Assembly (NCBI RefSeq): GCF_035594125.1
Contig: NC_087156.1
Coordinates: 12,358,806-12,422,805, forward strand
Direction: 5' to 3'
DNA from: Scylla paramamosain
Taxonomy: Eukaryota > Arthropoda > Malacostraca > Decapoda > Portunidae
Length of the DNA: 64,000 nucleotides
Shown: piece by piece, positions 1 through 13,400 of the stretch
Numbering within the stretch: position 1 is the first letter of the stretch
Layout of the letters: each line of letters opens with the position of its first letter
Notes under the pieces: generated by a model
What the model saw: only the letters and a program-made list of their open reading frames with translations
Databases searched by the model: none
Told to the model about the DNA's origin: nothing
Position numbers and translations under genes: made by a program

Positions 1-3000
1 TGAAGATGAATAACAAAAAATATAAATAAATATTTCATATTATTATTTTTTTTCTCTATAAAGAGTGTTATTTGTGGGTTTTAGCTTTTTTGGTATTTAA
101 GGAACTTAAAAACACTCATAATACACATTTCTCTTAATGTCCTTTCGTTTCCCAAACATAAGGTTCTTTGCATGTATTTAAGCGTTTTTATAAATAACAT
201 GATCAAAAACACTCAAAATACATGATTTTGGTAATGTTACTCTGTTTCTCCATAAAGGGTGTTTTGCATGCGTTTTAGCGTTTTGGTATGTAAGGAGTTA
301 AAAAAAAAACACTTAAAGGCAAGTTCTTCGTAAATGTTGGTTTTATTCCCATGTAATGTGATTGTTCTGCTTTTTAGTGCTTTGTTGCATATTATGCTCA
401 AAAACACTCAAAAGACACTTTTCTTGTAATATCATTTCTTTTTCCACATAAAGCTAGTTTCGCATGTAATTTGTGATTTTCGTAACTGAGAATGTGGAAA
501 ATACTCAAAAAACACACATTTGGTAAGGTAGTTCTTTTTCTCAATTAAAAGTGTTATTCATGCATTTCAGCATTTTGGTATGTAAGAAACTTCTCTATAT
601 ACACGAGGTTTTGCGTTTTTTGCCTTGTGGGTCGTGTGAAACTATAAAACACTCATTATACACGTTTCTCGTAATGTTCTTTTGTTTCCCAATATAGAGT
701 GCTTTCCATCTATTTTCGCATTTTTTGTAGATAAGCTGAAAAACACTCAAAATATATCTTTTTGTTAATGTTTTTCTATTTCTTCATATTAGTTGGTTTG
801 CATCCGTTTTAGCGTTTTTCTTCGTAAATCACTGAAAAGACACGTTTTCAGTAATATTGTTGAAATTGCTGAAAAAAACACTCATAAGACAGGTTTCTGG
901 TAAAGTCGAGTAATTTCTCCATATAGGTGGCCTTGCAGGCACTTCAGGGTTTGGTACATAACTGCAGAAAAATGCTAAAATTATTTTTTTTTAATATTTT
1001 TTTTTACAAAATGTCCCTGAATTTATCCAGAATTTTGGTATCTCTGTACCTATGAAGATGAATAACAAATTTTTTTTTTCTCTCTATAAAGTGTTATTTG
1101 TGAGTTTTAGCTTATTGATACTTAAGGAACTTAAAAACACTCAATACACGATTTTCGTAATGTCCTTTTCTTATACAAACATAGGGTTCTTTACATGTAT
1201 TTAAGCGTTTTTATAGGTAACATGATCAAAAACACTCAAAATATATATTTTTTGTAATGTTATTATGTTTCTCCATAAAGTTTGTTTTACATGCGTTTTA
1301 GCGTTTTGGTATGTAAGGAGTTAAAAAAAACACTTAAAGGCAAGTTCTTCGTAAAAGTTGTTTTTTTCCCAAGTGATGTGATTGTTCTGCTTTTTAGTGC
1401 TTTGTTCCATATCACGCTCAAAAACACTGAAAAGACATTTTTCTGGTAATGTCATTTTTTCCCCATATAAAGGTAGTTTCGCATGTAATTTGGCAATTTC
1501 CTAACTAAGAATGTGAAAAACACTCAAAAAACACACATCTCATAAGGTAGTTCTGTTTCTCAATTAAAAGTGTTATTCATACATTTCATCATTTTGGTAT
1601 GTAAGAAACTTCTCTATTTACACGAGTTTTTGCGTTTATTGCCTTGTGGTTTTTGTGAAACTATAAAACACTAATTTTTTCTCATTTATCTTAATGTTCT
1701 TTTGTTTCCTAAATTAGAGTGCTTTCCATCCATTTTTGCATTTTTTGTAGGTAACACGCTTAAAAACTCAAAATATATATTTTTGGTAATGTTATTGTAT
1801 TTCTTCATATTGGTTGGTTTTCATCCGTTTTAGCGTTTTTCTTTGTAAATCTCTGAAAAGACTCGTTTTCAGCAATACTGTTGAAATTGCTTCTGGTACA
1901 GGTTTATGGTAAAGTCGTGTAATTTTCCAATTTGCATGCACTTCAGGGTTTGGTACATAACTCCTGAAAAAAGCTAAAATTATTATTTTTTTGTTAATTT
2001 TTTTTCTTTACCTAATTTCCCTGAATTTTGCCAGAATTCTAGCATCTCGGTACCTATGAAGATGAATAACAAAAATAAAAAAGAAAAATTATTCATTTAT
2101 TTCTATTTTTTTTTTTTCTCTCTATAAAGAGTGTTATTTGTGTGTATTAGCTTTTTGGTACTTAAGGAACCTAAAAACTCTCATAATACATATTTTTCGA
2201 AATATCCATTCGTTTAAAAAACATAGGGTTCTTCACATGTATTTAAGCGTTTTTATAGGTAACATCATCAAAAACACTTAAATTCATGTTTTTAGTAATG
2301 TTATTTTGTTTGTTCATAAAGGGTGTTTTGCATGCGTTTTAACGTTTTCTTATGTAAGGTGTTAAAAACACTTAAAGGCATGTTTTTGGTAAAAGTTGGT
2401 TTTATTCCCATGTAATGTGATTGTTCTGCTTTTTAGTGCTTTGTTGCATATCACGCTCTAAAACACTCAGAAGACACTTTTCTGGTAATGTTATTTTTTC
2501 CCACATAAAACTAGTTTCGCTTCTAATTTCGGATTTTCGTAACTAAGAATGTGAAAAACACTCAAAATACTCACATTTGGAAAGATAGTTCTGTTTCTCA
2601 ATTAAAAGTCTTATTCATGAGTTTCAGCATTTTGGAATGTAAGAAACTTCTTTATATACACGAGTTTTTGCGGTTTTTGCCTTGTGGTTCATGTAAAACT
2701 ATAAAACACTCATTATACTCGTTTCTCGTAATGTCCATTTGCTTCCCAATATAGAGTGCTTTCCCTCCATTTTCGCGTTTTTTGTAGGTAACAATTTCAA
2801 AAACACAAAATATACCTTTTTGGTTATGTTATTCTATTTATTCATTTTGGTTGGTTTGCATCCGTTTTAGCATTTTCTACGTAAAACACCGAAAAGACAC
2901 GTTTTCAGTAATTTTGTTTTGGATTCCCATATAGATTGACTTTCTTTGGTTTTATCGTGTTGGTTCCTAACATGCTCAAAAACACTCATAAGACAGTTTT

Positions 3001-6000
3001 CTGGCAAAGACGTTTAATTTCCCCATATAGGTGGCTTTCCATGCACTTTTGGGGTTTGGTACATAAGAGTCCTAAAAAAAAAGCTAAATTTAACTTTTTT
3101 GATAATGTTCTTATTTCATATAATTTCCCGAACTTTGCCCGAATTTTGGCACCTCGTTACCTGTGAAAATGAATAAGAATAAAAAAAAATATCGTATTTT
3201 TTTTTATTCATTTTTTTTTTCTCAATAAAGAGTCTAATTTGTGGCTATTAGCTTTTTCGTACTTAATGAACTTAAAAACACTCATAATACACGTTTCTCG
3301 TAATGTCCTTTCATTTCGCAAAAATAGGGTTTTTTGCATGTATTTAAGCGTTTTTATTGGTAACATGATCAAAAACACTTAAAATACATTTTTTTGGTAA
3401 TGTTATTCTGTTTCACCATAAACTGTATTTTGCATGCATTTCAGTGTTTTGGAATATAAGGAGCTCAAATACACTTAAAGGCAAGTTCTTGTTAAAAATT
3501 GGTTTTATTCCAATGTAATGTGATTGCCCTGCTTTTTTGTGTTTTATTGCATAACACGCACAAAAAACACTCAAAAGACATTTTTCTGGTAATGTCATTT
3601 TTTTTCCCACAAAAAGCTGGTTTCGCATGCAATTTGGGGTTTTGGTAACCAAGAATGTGAAAAGCACTCAAAATACACGCATTTAGTAAGATTGTTCTGT
3701 TTCTCAATTAAGAGTGTTGTTCCAGATTTTTAGCATTTTGGAATGTAAGAAACTTCTCTATATACACGAGTTTTTGCGTTTTTTGCCTTGTAGTTCTTGT
3801 GAAACTATTAAAACACTCATTATACACGTTTTTCGTAGTGTCGTTTTGCTTTCCAATATAGAGTGCTTTCAATCCATTTTCGCGTTTTTTGTAGGTAACA
3901 ATTTCAAAAACACTCAAAATATACCTTTTTGGTAATGTTATTTTATTTCGTCATATTGGTTGGTTTGCATCCGTTTTAGCGTTTTTCCTCGTAAAATACT
4001 GAAAAGACACGTTTTTAATAATTTTGTTTTGGATTCACATATAGATTGACTTTCTTTGGTTTTATCGTGTTGGTTCCTAACATTCTGAAAAATACTCATA
4101 AGACCGTTTTCTGGCAAAGACGTTTAATTTCCCCATATAGGTGGCTTTGATGCACATTAGGGGTTTGGTACATAACAGTCTGAAAAAAAAAACTAAATTT
4201 AACTTTTTTGATAATATTCTTATTTCACATAATTTCCTGAATTTTGCCCAAATTTTGGCATTTCGGTACCTGTGAATATGAATTAGAAAGAAATTTTTTT
4301 TTTTATTTATTTATTGTTTCTCAATAAAGAGTGTTATTTGTGGCTTTTACCTTTTTGGTAATTAATGAACTTAAAAACACTCAAAATACACGTTTTGCAT
4401 GCGTTTTAGTGTTTTAGTATATAAGGAGCTCAAAAACACTTAAAGGCAAGTTTTTGGTAAAAATTCGTTTTCTTCCATTGTAATGTGATTGCCCTCCTTT
4501 TTAGTGGTTTATTGCCTATCACGCTCAAAAACACTCAAAAGACATTTTTCTGGTAAAGTCATTTTTTTTTTCCCACAAATCTATTTTCGCATGCAATTTC
4601 GATTTTGGTAACAGAGAATGTGAAAAGCACTCAAAATACACGCATTTATTAAGGTTGTTCTGTTTCTCAATTAAGAATGTTATACATGAGTTTTAGCATT
4701 TTTGTATCTAGGAAACCTCTCTATATATACGAGATTTTGCGTTTTTTCCCTTGTGGTTCTTTTCAACTATAAAACACTCATTATACAATTTTCTTGCAAT
4801 GTCCTTTTGTTTCCCAATATAGAGTGCTTTGCATCAATTTTCGCTTTTTTTGTAGGTAACAATCTCAAAAACACTCAAAATATACCTTTTTAGCAACGTT
4901 TTTGAATTTCTTGATATTGGTTGCTTTGCATCCGTTTTAGCGTTTTTCTACGTAAAACACTGAGAAGAAACGTTTTCAGTAACTTTGTTTTGAATTCCCA
5001 TATAGAGTGAGTTCCTTATTATTTATCTTTTTACTGCCTAACATGCTAAAAAAAACACTCAAAACACAGATTTCTGATAAGGTCGTTTAATTTCCCCATA
5101 TAGGAGGCTTTGCATACACTTTAGGGTTTGGTACATAACAGTCCGAAAAAAAAGCTGAAATTAAATTTTTGATAATATTCTTTTATTGCCATCTGGGTAC
5201 CTATGAATATGAATAAAAAAAAATAAAAAATGTCCTATTTTTTTATATTTTTTATTTTCTAAATAAAGAGTGTTATTTGTGGGTTTTAGCTTTTTGGTAC
5301 TTAAAGAAATAAAAAAAAAAACACTCATAGTACAAGTTTCTCGTAATGTCCATTTGTTTCCTAAACATAATGTTCTTTGCATGTATTTAAGCGTTTTTAT
5401 AGATAACATGATCAAAAACATTCAAAATACATGTTTTTGGTAATGTTATTCTGTTTCTCCATAAAGTTTGTTTTCCATGCGTTTTAGCGGTTTGGTATAT
5501 AAGGAGCTCAAAAACACTTAAACGCAAGTTTTTGGTATAAATTGGTGTTATTCCAATGTAATATGATTGCCCTGCTTTTTAGTGCTTTATTGCCTATCAT
5601 GCTCAGAGACACTTAAAAGACACTTTTCTGGTAATGTCATTTTTTTCTCACATAAAGAATGTTTAGCATGCAATTTGGGGTTTTGGTAACTGAGAATATG
5701 AAAAACACTCAAAATAGACACATTTAGTAAGGTTGTTCTGTTTCTCAATTAAGAGTGTTATTCATGAGTTTCAGCATTTTGGTATCTAGGAACCTTCTCC
5801 ATATACACGAGTTTTTGTGTTTTTTGCCTTTTGGTTCTTTTGAACTATAAAAAAAACTCATTATACACTTTTCTTGCAAAGTCCTTTTGTTTTCTAATAT
5901 AGAGTGCTTTGCATCAATTTTCCCGTTTATTGTAGGTAACAAACTCAAAAACACTCAAAATATACCTTTTTGTTAATATTTTTCTATTTCTTGAGATTTG

Positions 6001-8946
6001 TTGGTTTGCATCCGTTTTAGCGTTTTTCTACGTAAAACACATAAAAAACACGTTTTCAGCAATTTTGTTTTTGGATTCTCATATAGAGTGAGTTCCTTAT
6101 TATTTATCGTTTTGGTGCCTAACATGCTGAAAAACACTCAAAAAACAGATGTCTGTTAAGGTCGTTTAATTTCCTCATATAGGAGTCTTTGGATGCACTT
6201 TAGGGTTTGGTACATAACAGTCCGAAAAAAAATCTAAAATTAACTTTTTTGATAATTTTCTTTTATCATATAATAGTCCTGAATTTTCCCAGAATTTTGC
6301 CATCTCGGTACATATGAAGATGAATAACAAAAAAAAAAAAAAATCCTATTTTATAATTTTCTTACTTTTTTTTTCTAAATAAAGATTCTGATTTGTGGGT
6401 TTTAGCTTTTTGGTACTTAAGGAACTTAAAAACACCCATAATACACATTTCTCGTAGTATTCTTTCGTTTCGCAAACATAAGGTTCTTTGCATGTATTTG
6501 AGCGTTTTTATAGATAACATGATCAAAAACACTCAAAATATATGTTTTTGGTAATCTTATTTTGTTTCTCCATAAAAGGTGTTTTGCATGCGTTTTAGCG
6601 TTTTGGTATGTAATGAGCTCAAAAATACTTAAAGGCAAGTTCTTTATAAAAGTTGTTTTTATTCCCATGTAATGTGATTGCCCTGCTTTTTAGTGCTTTA
6701 TTGCCTAACACGCTCAAAAACACTCAAAAGACACTTTTCTGGTAATATCATTTGTTTTCCCACATAAAGCTAGTTTTACATGGAATTTGGGGTTTTGGTA
6801 ACTAAGGATAACTAAGAATGTGAAAAAAACTCAAAACATAGGTATTTAGTAAGTTTATTCTATTTCTTAATTAAAAGTGTTATTCATGATTTTCAGCATT
6901 TTGGTATGTAAGAAACTTTTCTAATACACACATTTGGTAAGGTATATCTGTTTCAAAATTAAAAGTGTTATTCATGAGTTTCAACTTTTTGGTGTGTCAG
7001 AAACTTCTTTATGTACACGAGTTTTTGACTTTTTTATCCTTGTGGTTCTTCTCAAACTATAAAACACTCATACACGTTTCTCGTAATGTTCTTTTCTTTT
7101 CCAATATAAAGTGCTTTCCATCCATTATTGCATTTTTTGTAGGTAACAAGATCAAAAACACATAAAAATATATCTTTTTGGTAATGTTATTCTATTTCTT
7201 CATATTGGTTTACATCCGATTTAGCGTTTTTCTTCGTAAATCACTGAAAGTCACGTTTTCAGTAATATTTTTGAAATTGCTGAAAAAACACTCAAAAGAC
7301 AGATTTCTGGTAAAGTCGTGTAATCTTCCCATACGAGTATAGGAGGATTTGCCTGCACTTCAAGGTTTGTACATAAATAAACATGAGGTTTGTACATATT
7401 TTTTTTATAAAATTTCCATGAATTTTGCCAGAATTTTGTCATCTCGGTACCTATGAAAATGAATAACAAAAAAAAAATATATATATATCTCTATAAAGAG
7501 TGTTATTTGTGGGTTTTAGCTTTTTGGTATTTAAGGAACTTAAAAACACTTATAATACACGATTTTCGTAATGTCCTTTTGTTATACAAACGTAGGGTTC
7601 TTTACATGTATTTAAGCGTTTTTATAGGTTACATGATCAAAAACACTCAAAATACATGTTTTTCGTAATGTTATTCTGTTTTTCCATAAAGGGTGTTTTG
7701 CATGCGTTTTAGCGATTTCGTACGTAAGGAGTTACAAAAACACTTAAAGGCAAACTCTTCGTAAAAGTTGGTTTTATTCGTATGTAATGTGATTGTTCTG
7801 CTTTTTAGTGCTTTGTTGTATATCACGCTCAAAAACATTAAAAACACACTTTTTTGGTAGTCATTTTTTTTTTCCAACAAAAAGGTATTTTCGCATGTAA
7901 TTTGGCATTTTCGTAACTAAGAATGTGAAAAACACTCAAAATACACAATTTGGTAAGGTAGTTCTGTTTATCGATTAAAAGTGTTATTCATGCATTTAAT
8001 TTTTTTTCTATGTAAGAAATTTCTCTATATACACGAGTTTTTGTGTTTATTGCCTTGTGGTTCTTTTAAAACTATAAAACACTCATTAAACACGTTTCTC
8101 GTAATGTCCTTATGTTTCCTAATATAGAGTGCTTTACATCCATTTTTGCATTTTTTTTTTTTTTGTAGGTAACAAGCTCAAAAACACTCAAAATATATCT
8201 TTTTGGTAATGTTATTCTATTTCTTCATATAGGTTGGTTTGCATCCGCTTTAGCGTTTTTCTACGTAAAACACTGAAAAGACATGTTTTCAGTAATTTTC
8301 TTTTGGATTCACATATTGACTGACTTCCATATTATTTTTCGTTTTGGTGGCTAACATGCTGAAAAACAGTGAAAAGACAGGTTTCTTGTAAAGTCGTTTA
8401 ACTTGCTTTGCAAGCACTTTAGGGTTTGGTACATAACAACTATAAAGCTATAATTAACTTTTTTGGTAATGTTCTTTTTTTCCAAACAAATTCCTTGAAT
8501 TTTGGCAGTATTTTGGAATTTCGGTAGCTATAAAGATAAATAAAAAAAAATATTTTTTATTTTTTTTGTTTATTATTTTTTTCTACATAAAGAGTGTTAT
8601 TTGTGGGTTTTAGCTTTTAGGTACTGAAGGAACTTAAAAAAACACTCATAATACACGTTTCTCGTAATGTCCTTTCGTTTCCCAAACATAAGGTTCTTTG
8701 CATGTATTTAAGCGTTTTTATAGATAACATGATCAAAAACACTGAAAATACATGGATTTTGTAATATTATTCTGTTTCTCCATAAAATGTACTTTGCATG
8801 CGTTTTAGCGTTTTGGTATGTAAGGAACTCAAAAAAAACTTTATGGCAAGTTCTTGGGAAAATTTGGTTTTATTCCCATGTAATGTGATTGCCCTTCCTT
8901 TTAGTGCTTTATTGCGTAACACGTTCAAAAACACGCAAAAGACATG
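1..8946 (+). repeat. Higher-order satellite array, left block, sense orientation
   Basis: Tandem units of about 1.1 kb, each built from about 12 related monomers of 90-100 bp. A unit marker (GGTACCTATGAAGATGAAT, with variants) followed by an A-run and then a T-run recurs near 1,040, 2,053, 3,161, 4,269, 5,198, 6,312, 7,451 and 8,530. Unit spacings are therefore about 1,013, 1,108, 1,108, 929, 1,114, 1,139 and 1,079 bp. Subtypes are visible. The units ending near 1.04 and 2.05 kb, and the monomers around 7.27 kb, carry a fused monomer (TTGAAATTGCTG). The units at 2-4.3 kb share one variant set and those at 4.3-6.3 kb another. The short unit (4,269-5,198) lacks about two monomers at about 4,393. 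No coding gene, RNA gene or promoter was recognised. I know no named satellite family that it matches. Confidence 0.9.
2053..8530 (+). repeat. First copy of the ~8.85-kb satellite super-unit (B-B'-C-C'-D-E order)
   Basis: Units in this stretch reappear in the same subtype order about 8.85 kb further on. Diagnostic words pair at 4,702 with 13,519 (offset 8,817), at 5,751 with 14,602 (8,851) and at 7,453 with 16,309 (8,856). The lower offset at 4.7 kb includes the loss of about two monomers at 4,393 and other small indels. The same order is seen again at 29.0-34.4 kb and, inverted, at 23.2-28.6 kb, 37.2-42.8 kb and 52.7-58.0 kb. This is a third level of periodicity above monomer and 1.1-kb unit. 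The start and end of the super-unit are arbitrary in a tandem array. Confidence 0.7.
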
Positions 8947-9391
8947 TAGGGCCTCGCATATGAGGAAATTAAAGAACTGTCTTTTGAGTGTTTTTCAGCA
9001 TGTTAGGCACCAAAACGATAAATAATAAGGAACTCACTGTATTTGGGAATCAAAAAGAAAATTACTGATAACGGGTCTTCTCAGTGTTTTACGTAGAAAA
9101 ACGCTAAAACTAATGCAATATGAAGAATAAGAAAAATTTACCAGAAATGTATATTTTGAGTGTTTTTGAGCTTGTTACCTACAAAGAAACGCAAAAATTG
9201 ATACAAAGCACTCTATATTGGGAAAGAAAGGGACATTGCAAGAAAAGTGTATAATGAATGTTTTATAATTCAAAAAACCACAAGGCAAAAAACGCAAAAA
9301 CTCGTGTATATGGAGAATTTTCCTAGATACCAAAATGCTGAAACTCATGAAACTCTTAATTGAGAAACAAAACAACCTTACTAAATGCGTG
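8947..9391 (-). repeat. Inverted satellite module, copy 1 of 4
   Basis: Inside the sense-orientation array, about 445 bp run in the opposite direction. The switch into it follows CAAAAGACATG and begins with CCTCGCATATGAGG. The switch out is at AATGCGTGTC followed by AAAAACACTAAAAGG. The internal order is that of normal antisense monomers. The same two breakpoints occur at 22,685-23,160, 34,466-34,940 and 54,010-54,510, so the module formed once and was then copied with the array. Confidence 0.8.
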
Positions 9392-10392
9392 TCAAAAACA
9401 CTAAAAGGTAAGTTCTTTTTTTTTTTATGTAACAAGCTTAAAAACACACAAAATATACTTTTTTGGTAATGTTATTCTATTTTTTTATATTGGTTGGTTT
9501 GCCTCCGTTTTAGCATTTTTGTACGTAAATCTCTTAAAAGACACGTTTTCAATAATCTTGTTTTGGATTTCCATATAAAGTGACTTTCATATTATCTATC
9601 GTTTTGGTGCCTAACATATGGAAAAACACTCAAAAGATAGGTTTCTTGTAAAGTTGTTAAATTTTCCCAAATAGGTGGCTTTGCATACAGTTTATGGTTT
9701 GGTACAAAACTCCAAAAAAAAGGTAAAATTAACTTTTTCGATAATGTTATTTTTTACACATAATTTCCCTGAATTTTGGCAGAATTTTGGCATCTTGGTA
9801 CCTATGAACATCAATAACAAAAAAATAAAAATGCTTTTATTTTTAGGTTTTAACGTTTTAGTACTTAAATAATTTCAAAACATTCATAATACACATTTCT
9901 CGTAATGTCCTTTCGTTTCGCAAAATATAGGGATGTTTGCATGTATTTAAGCATTTTTATAGGTAACATGATAAAAAAGACTCAAAAACACTTGTTTTTT
10001 GGTAATGTTATTCTGCTTCTCCTTAAAGGAGTGTTTTGCATGCGTTTTAGCGATTTTGTATGTAAGGAGCTGAAAAACACTTCAAGGCAAGTTCTTGGTA
10101 AAAGTTGGGTTTATTCCAGTGTAATATGATTGCCCTGCTTTTTAGTGCTTTATTGCCTAACACGCTCAAAAACACTCAAAAGACACTTCTGGTAATGTCA
10201 TTTTTTTCCCACATCAAGCTAGTTTCGCATGCTATTTGGGGTTTTGCTAACTAAGAATGTGAAAAAAAAAACACTCAAAATACACGTATTTGGTAATGTT
10301 GTTCTGTTTTCCAATTAAGATTGTTATTCATGAGTTTCAGCATTTTGTATCTTAGAAACTTCTTTATATACACGAATTTTTGCGTTTTTTGC

Positions 10393-10416
10393 CTTGTGGT
10401 TCTTATGAACCACAAG
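10393..10416. repeat. 10-bp hairpin at a small inverted scar (left)
   Basis: A perfect stem CTTGTGGTTC / GAACCACAAG with a 4-nt loop, followed by GTTCTTTTGCCCGAAAATAA, which is not part of the normal monomer. The mirror copy at 52,953-52,976 has the same stem and the same extra bases, so the scar is older than the inverted duplication that separates the two. It looks like a local template switch. Confidence 0.75.
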
Positions 10417-13400
10417 TTCTTTTGCCCGAAAATAATAAGACACTCTATATACATGTTTCTCGTAATGTCCTTTTCTCTCCCAATAAGGAGTGCTTTGCAT
10501 CCATTTTCGCGTTTTTTGTAGGTAACAAGCTCAAAAACACTCAAAATTTACCTTTTTGGTAATGTTATTCTATTTCTTCATATTGGTTGGTTTGCATCCG
10601 TTTTAGCGTTTTTTCTACGTAAAACACCAGGTGGCTTTGGACGCACTTAAGGGGTTTGGTACATAAGAGTCCGAAAAAAAAAGTTAAATTTAACTTTTTT
10701 TTAAATGTTCTTATTTCATATAATTTCCTGAACTTTGCCCGAATTTTGGCACCTCGTTACCAGTGAAGATGAATAAGAATGAAAAAAAATATATCGTATT
10801 TTTTTTTATTTATTTATTTTTTTTTTCTCAATAAAGAGTGTAATTTGTGGCTATTATCTTTTTCGTACTCAATGAACTTAAAAACACTCATAATACACGT
10901 TTCTCGTAATGTCCTTTCATTTCCCAAAAATAGGGTTCTTTGCATGCATTTAAGCGTTTTTATTGGTAATATGATCAAAAACACTCAAAATACATGTTTT
11001 TGGTAATGTTATTCTGTTTCACCATAAAGTGTATTTTGGATGCATTTTAGTGTTTTGCTATATGAGGAGCACAAATACTCTTAAATTCAAGTTCTTATTA
11101 AAAATTGGTTTTATTCCAATGTAGTGTGATTGCCCTGCTTTTTAGTGCTTTATTGCCTAACACGCTCAAAAACACTCAAAAGACATTTTTCTGGTAATGT
11201 CATTGTTTCCTACATAAAGCTGGTTTCGCATGTAATTTGAGGTTTTGGTAACTAAGAATGTGAAAAACACTCAAAATACTCACATTTAGTAAAATAGTTC
11301 TGTTTCTCAATTAAAATTCTTATTCATGAGTTTTAGCATTTTGGAATGAAAGAGAGTTTTTGCGGTTTTTGCCTCTTGGTTCTTGTAAAACTATAAAACA
11401 CTCATTGTACTCTTTTCTCGTAATGTCCATTTGCTTCCCAATATAGAGTGCTTTCCCTCCATTTTCGCGTTTTTTGTAGGTAACAATTTCAAAAACAAAA
11501 TATACCTTTTTGGTAATGTTATTCAATTTCTTCATTTTGGTTGGTTTGCATCCGTTTTAGCATTTTCTACGTAAAACACCGAAAAGACACGTTTTCAGTA
11601 ATTTTTTTTGGATTCCCATATAGATTGATTTTCTTGGGTTTTATCGTGTTGGTTCCTAACATGCTGAAAAAACACTCATAAGACAGTTTTTTGGCAAAGA
11701 CGTTTAGTTTCCCTATATAGGTGGCTTTGCATGCACTTTAGGGGTTTGGTACAGTCCGAAAAAAAAGCTAAATTTAACTTTTTTGATAATGTTCTTATTT
11801 CATATAATTTCCTAAACTTTGCCCGAATTTTGGCATCTCATTACCTGTGAAGATGAATAAGAATGAAAAAAAAATATCGTAATTTTTTTTATTTACTTTT
11901 TTTCTCAATAAAGAGTGCAATTTGTGACTATTAGCTTTTTCGTACTTAATGAACTTAAAAACACTCATAATACACGTTTCTCGTAATGTCCTTTTATTTT
12001 CCAAAAATAGGGCATGTATTTAAGCGTTTTTATTGGTAACATGATCAAAAACACTGAAAATACATGTTTTTGGTAATGTTATTCTGTTTCACCATAAAGT
12101 GTATTTTGCATGCATTTTAGTGTTTTGATATATAAGAGCTCAAATACTCTTAAAAGCAAGTTCTTGTTAAAAATTGGTTTTATTCCAATGTAATGTGATT
12201 GCCCTGCTTGTTAGTGCTTTATTGCATAACACGCTCAAAAACACTAAAAAGATTTTTCTTGAAGTCATTTCTTTCCCACATAAATCTGGTTTTCCATGCA
12301 ATTTGGGGTTTTGGTAACCAAGAATGTGAAAAGCACTCAAAATACACGCTTTTAGTAAGATTGTTCTGTTTCTCAATTAAGAGTGTTGTTCGAGATTTTC
12401 AGCATTTTGGAATGTAAGATACTTCTCTATATACAAGAGTTTTTGCATTTTTTGCCTTCTAGTTCTTGTGAAACTATAAAACACTCATTATACACGTTTC
12501 TCGTAATGTCCTTTTGCTTCCCAATATAGAGTGCTTTCCATCCATTTTCGCGTTTTTTTTAGGTAAGAATTTCAAAAAAACTCAAAATATACCTTTTTGG
12601 TAATGTTATTTTATTTCGTTATATTGGTTGGTTTGCATCCGTTTTAGCGTTTTTCTACGTAAAACACCGAAAAGAAACGTTTTTAGTAATTTTTGTTTTG
12701 GATTTCTATATAGATTGATTTCCATGTTATTTATCGTGTGGGTTCCTAACATGCTGAAAAATACTCATAAGACCGTTTTTGGCAAAGACGTTTAATTTCC
12801 CCATATAGGTGAATTTGCATGCACTTTAGGGGTTTGGTCCATAACAGTCCAAAAAAAAAAAAACGCTAAATTTAACTTTTTTGATAATGTTCTTATTTCA
12901 CATAATTTCCTGAAGTTTGCCCAAATTTTGGCATCTCGGTACCTGTGAAGATGAATAAGAAAGAAAAAAAAAATTTGTATTTTTTTTTATTTATTTATTG
13001 TTTCTCAATAAAGAGTGTTATTTGTGGCTTTTAACTTTTTGATAATTAATGAACTTAAAAATACTTATAATACACATTTCTCGTAATCTCCTTTCATTTC
13101 CCAAAAATAGTGTTCTTTGCATGTATTTAAGCGTTTTTATTGGTAACATGATCAAAAACACTCAAAATACATGTTTTTCGTAATGTTATTCTGTTTAACC
13201 ATAAAGAGTGTTTAGCATGCGTTTTAGTGTTTTGGTATATAAGGAGCTCAAAAGCACTTAAAGGCAAGTTCTTGGTAAAAATTAGTTTTCCTCCAATGTA
13301 AAGTGATTGCCCTCCTTTTTAGTGCTTTATTGCCTATCACGCTCAAAAACACTCAAAAGACACTTTTTCTGGTAAAGCCTTTTTTTTCCCCACAAATCAA

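Noticed and set aside
2936..3166. Recurring 76-codon frame (LVPNMLKNTHK...QRRLISPYRW) in many units
   Set aside because: It recurs because the monomers recur. The frame is broken differently in most units, the start varies, and the changes look neutral at the DNA level. It is a satellite by-product.
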